From the NCBI GenBank assembly GCA_031257415.1, contig JAIROR010000058.1:1-11308 (forward strand): a stretch of DNA of 11,308 nt, in the 5' to 3' direction. Below the pieces are notes generated by a model. It had not been told where the DNA came from. It ran no database searches and saw only the letters and a program-made list of their open reading frames with translations. The stretch's first letter is position 1; each line of letters begins with the position of its first letter. This DNA is from Holosporales bacterium. GTDB lineage: Bacteria; Pseudomonadota; Alphaproteobacteria; RUG11792. The translations under genes were made by a program, and so were the position numbers. Below, one piece after another: positions 11,162 through 11,308 of this stretch.

Positions 11162-11308
11162 AATGATCCTGGAGTAGGGGAGGGCACACAAAAATCTTTT
11201 TTGCAAAATATGAAAAAAAATGTGATGGGACATAAAAAAATAGTTGCATAATGAAAAAAAATGTGATAACCTATAAAAAGGTGGGCGGAGTTGGTTACCC
11301 TGCTTGCT
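11162..11308. other. A-rich region after plsC with direct repeats
   Basis: ATGAAAAAAAATGTGAT occurs at 11210-11226 and 11251-11267, 41 bases apart, each preceded by TTGCA. The last 28 bases are GC-richer (GGTGGGCGGAGTTGG) and run off the window; they could begin a stable RNA or a coding leader, but nothing is recognisable. Confidence 0.5.
11244..11272 (+). promoter_or_regulatory. Possible rightward promoter at window end
   Basis: TTGCAT (11244-11249), 17 bases ending TGTGA, then TAACCT (11267-11272). TATAAA at 11272-11277 is an alternative -10 at poorer spacing. It resembles the leftward shared promoters in TTGCA, spacer length and TGTGRTAAC. Confidence 0.4.

Noticed and set aside
11280-11308. 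Start of a tRNA or other stable RNA (GTGGGCGGAGTTGG)
   Set aside because: Too little sequence, and no acceptor-stem partner or other signature can be seen before the window ends.

Overview
The window looks like part of the chromosome of an AT-rich, probably obligately intracellular alphaproteobacterium of the Rickettsiales or Holosporales type. This is an inference from reduced-genome housekeeping genes (glmU, an ftsB-like gene, pheS, an mreD-like gene, a plsC-like acyltransferase, an MFS carrier) placed beside repeat-rich secreted-protein genes. No rRNA, tRNA, CRISPR array, insertion sequence or phage gene is visible.

Left part (1-6100), almost all on the minus strand. Four genes have a signal peptide and no recognised enzyme domain. 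Two are MORN-repeat proteins (1-678, cut by the window edge, and 3434-4327). One has a Pro/Ser-rich region and two 49-residue Lys-rich repeats (2673-3305). One is Gly-rich (5130-6023). glmU (1041-2330) sits among them. Each secreted gene, and also the stretch upstream of glmU, carries a similar promoter: TTGCA(A/G/C), a 17-base spacer that is itself conserved, and a TA-rich -10. Around these genes are signs of cassette duplication and decay: a duplicated hairpin-plus-promoter block of about 80 bp, a MORN remnant at 2555-2593, a broken third repeat at 2653-2681, a 29-bp minisatellite (4549-4837), a 12-bp repeat array bounded by inverted repeats (4851-4992), and a short upstream ORF with a strong ribosome binding site at 4311-4376. 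The best reading is a fast-evolving locus of co-regulated secreted proteins, possibly host-interaction factors.

Middle part (6100-7500), plus strand. An FtsB/DivIC-like cell-division gene (6316-6648) is followed by a terminator-like hairpin and an unrecognised 226-residue protein gene (6781-7461). An imperfect palindromic element upstream of ftsB (6195-6263) has a relative in the leader of the second MORN gene (4391-4474).

Right part (7590-11308). pheS, an mreD-like gene and an MFS transporter gene lie on the minus strand in the order of transcription pheS, mreD, MFS and may form an operon. plsC is divergent from pheS across a very short gap. The last 147 bases hold A-rich direct repeats and a possible rightward promoter. 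Cell wall precursor synthesis (GlmU), septation (FtsB), shape (MreD) and phospholipid synthesis (PlsC) are all envelope functions, but they are in separate units here.

A recurrent oddity is duplicated translation-start regions: glmU, the second MORN gene and mreD each have local duplications that include the start codon.
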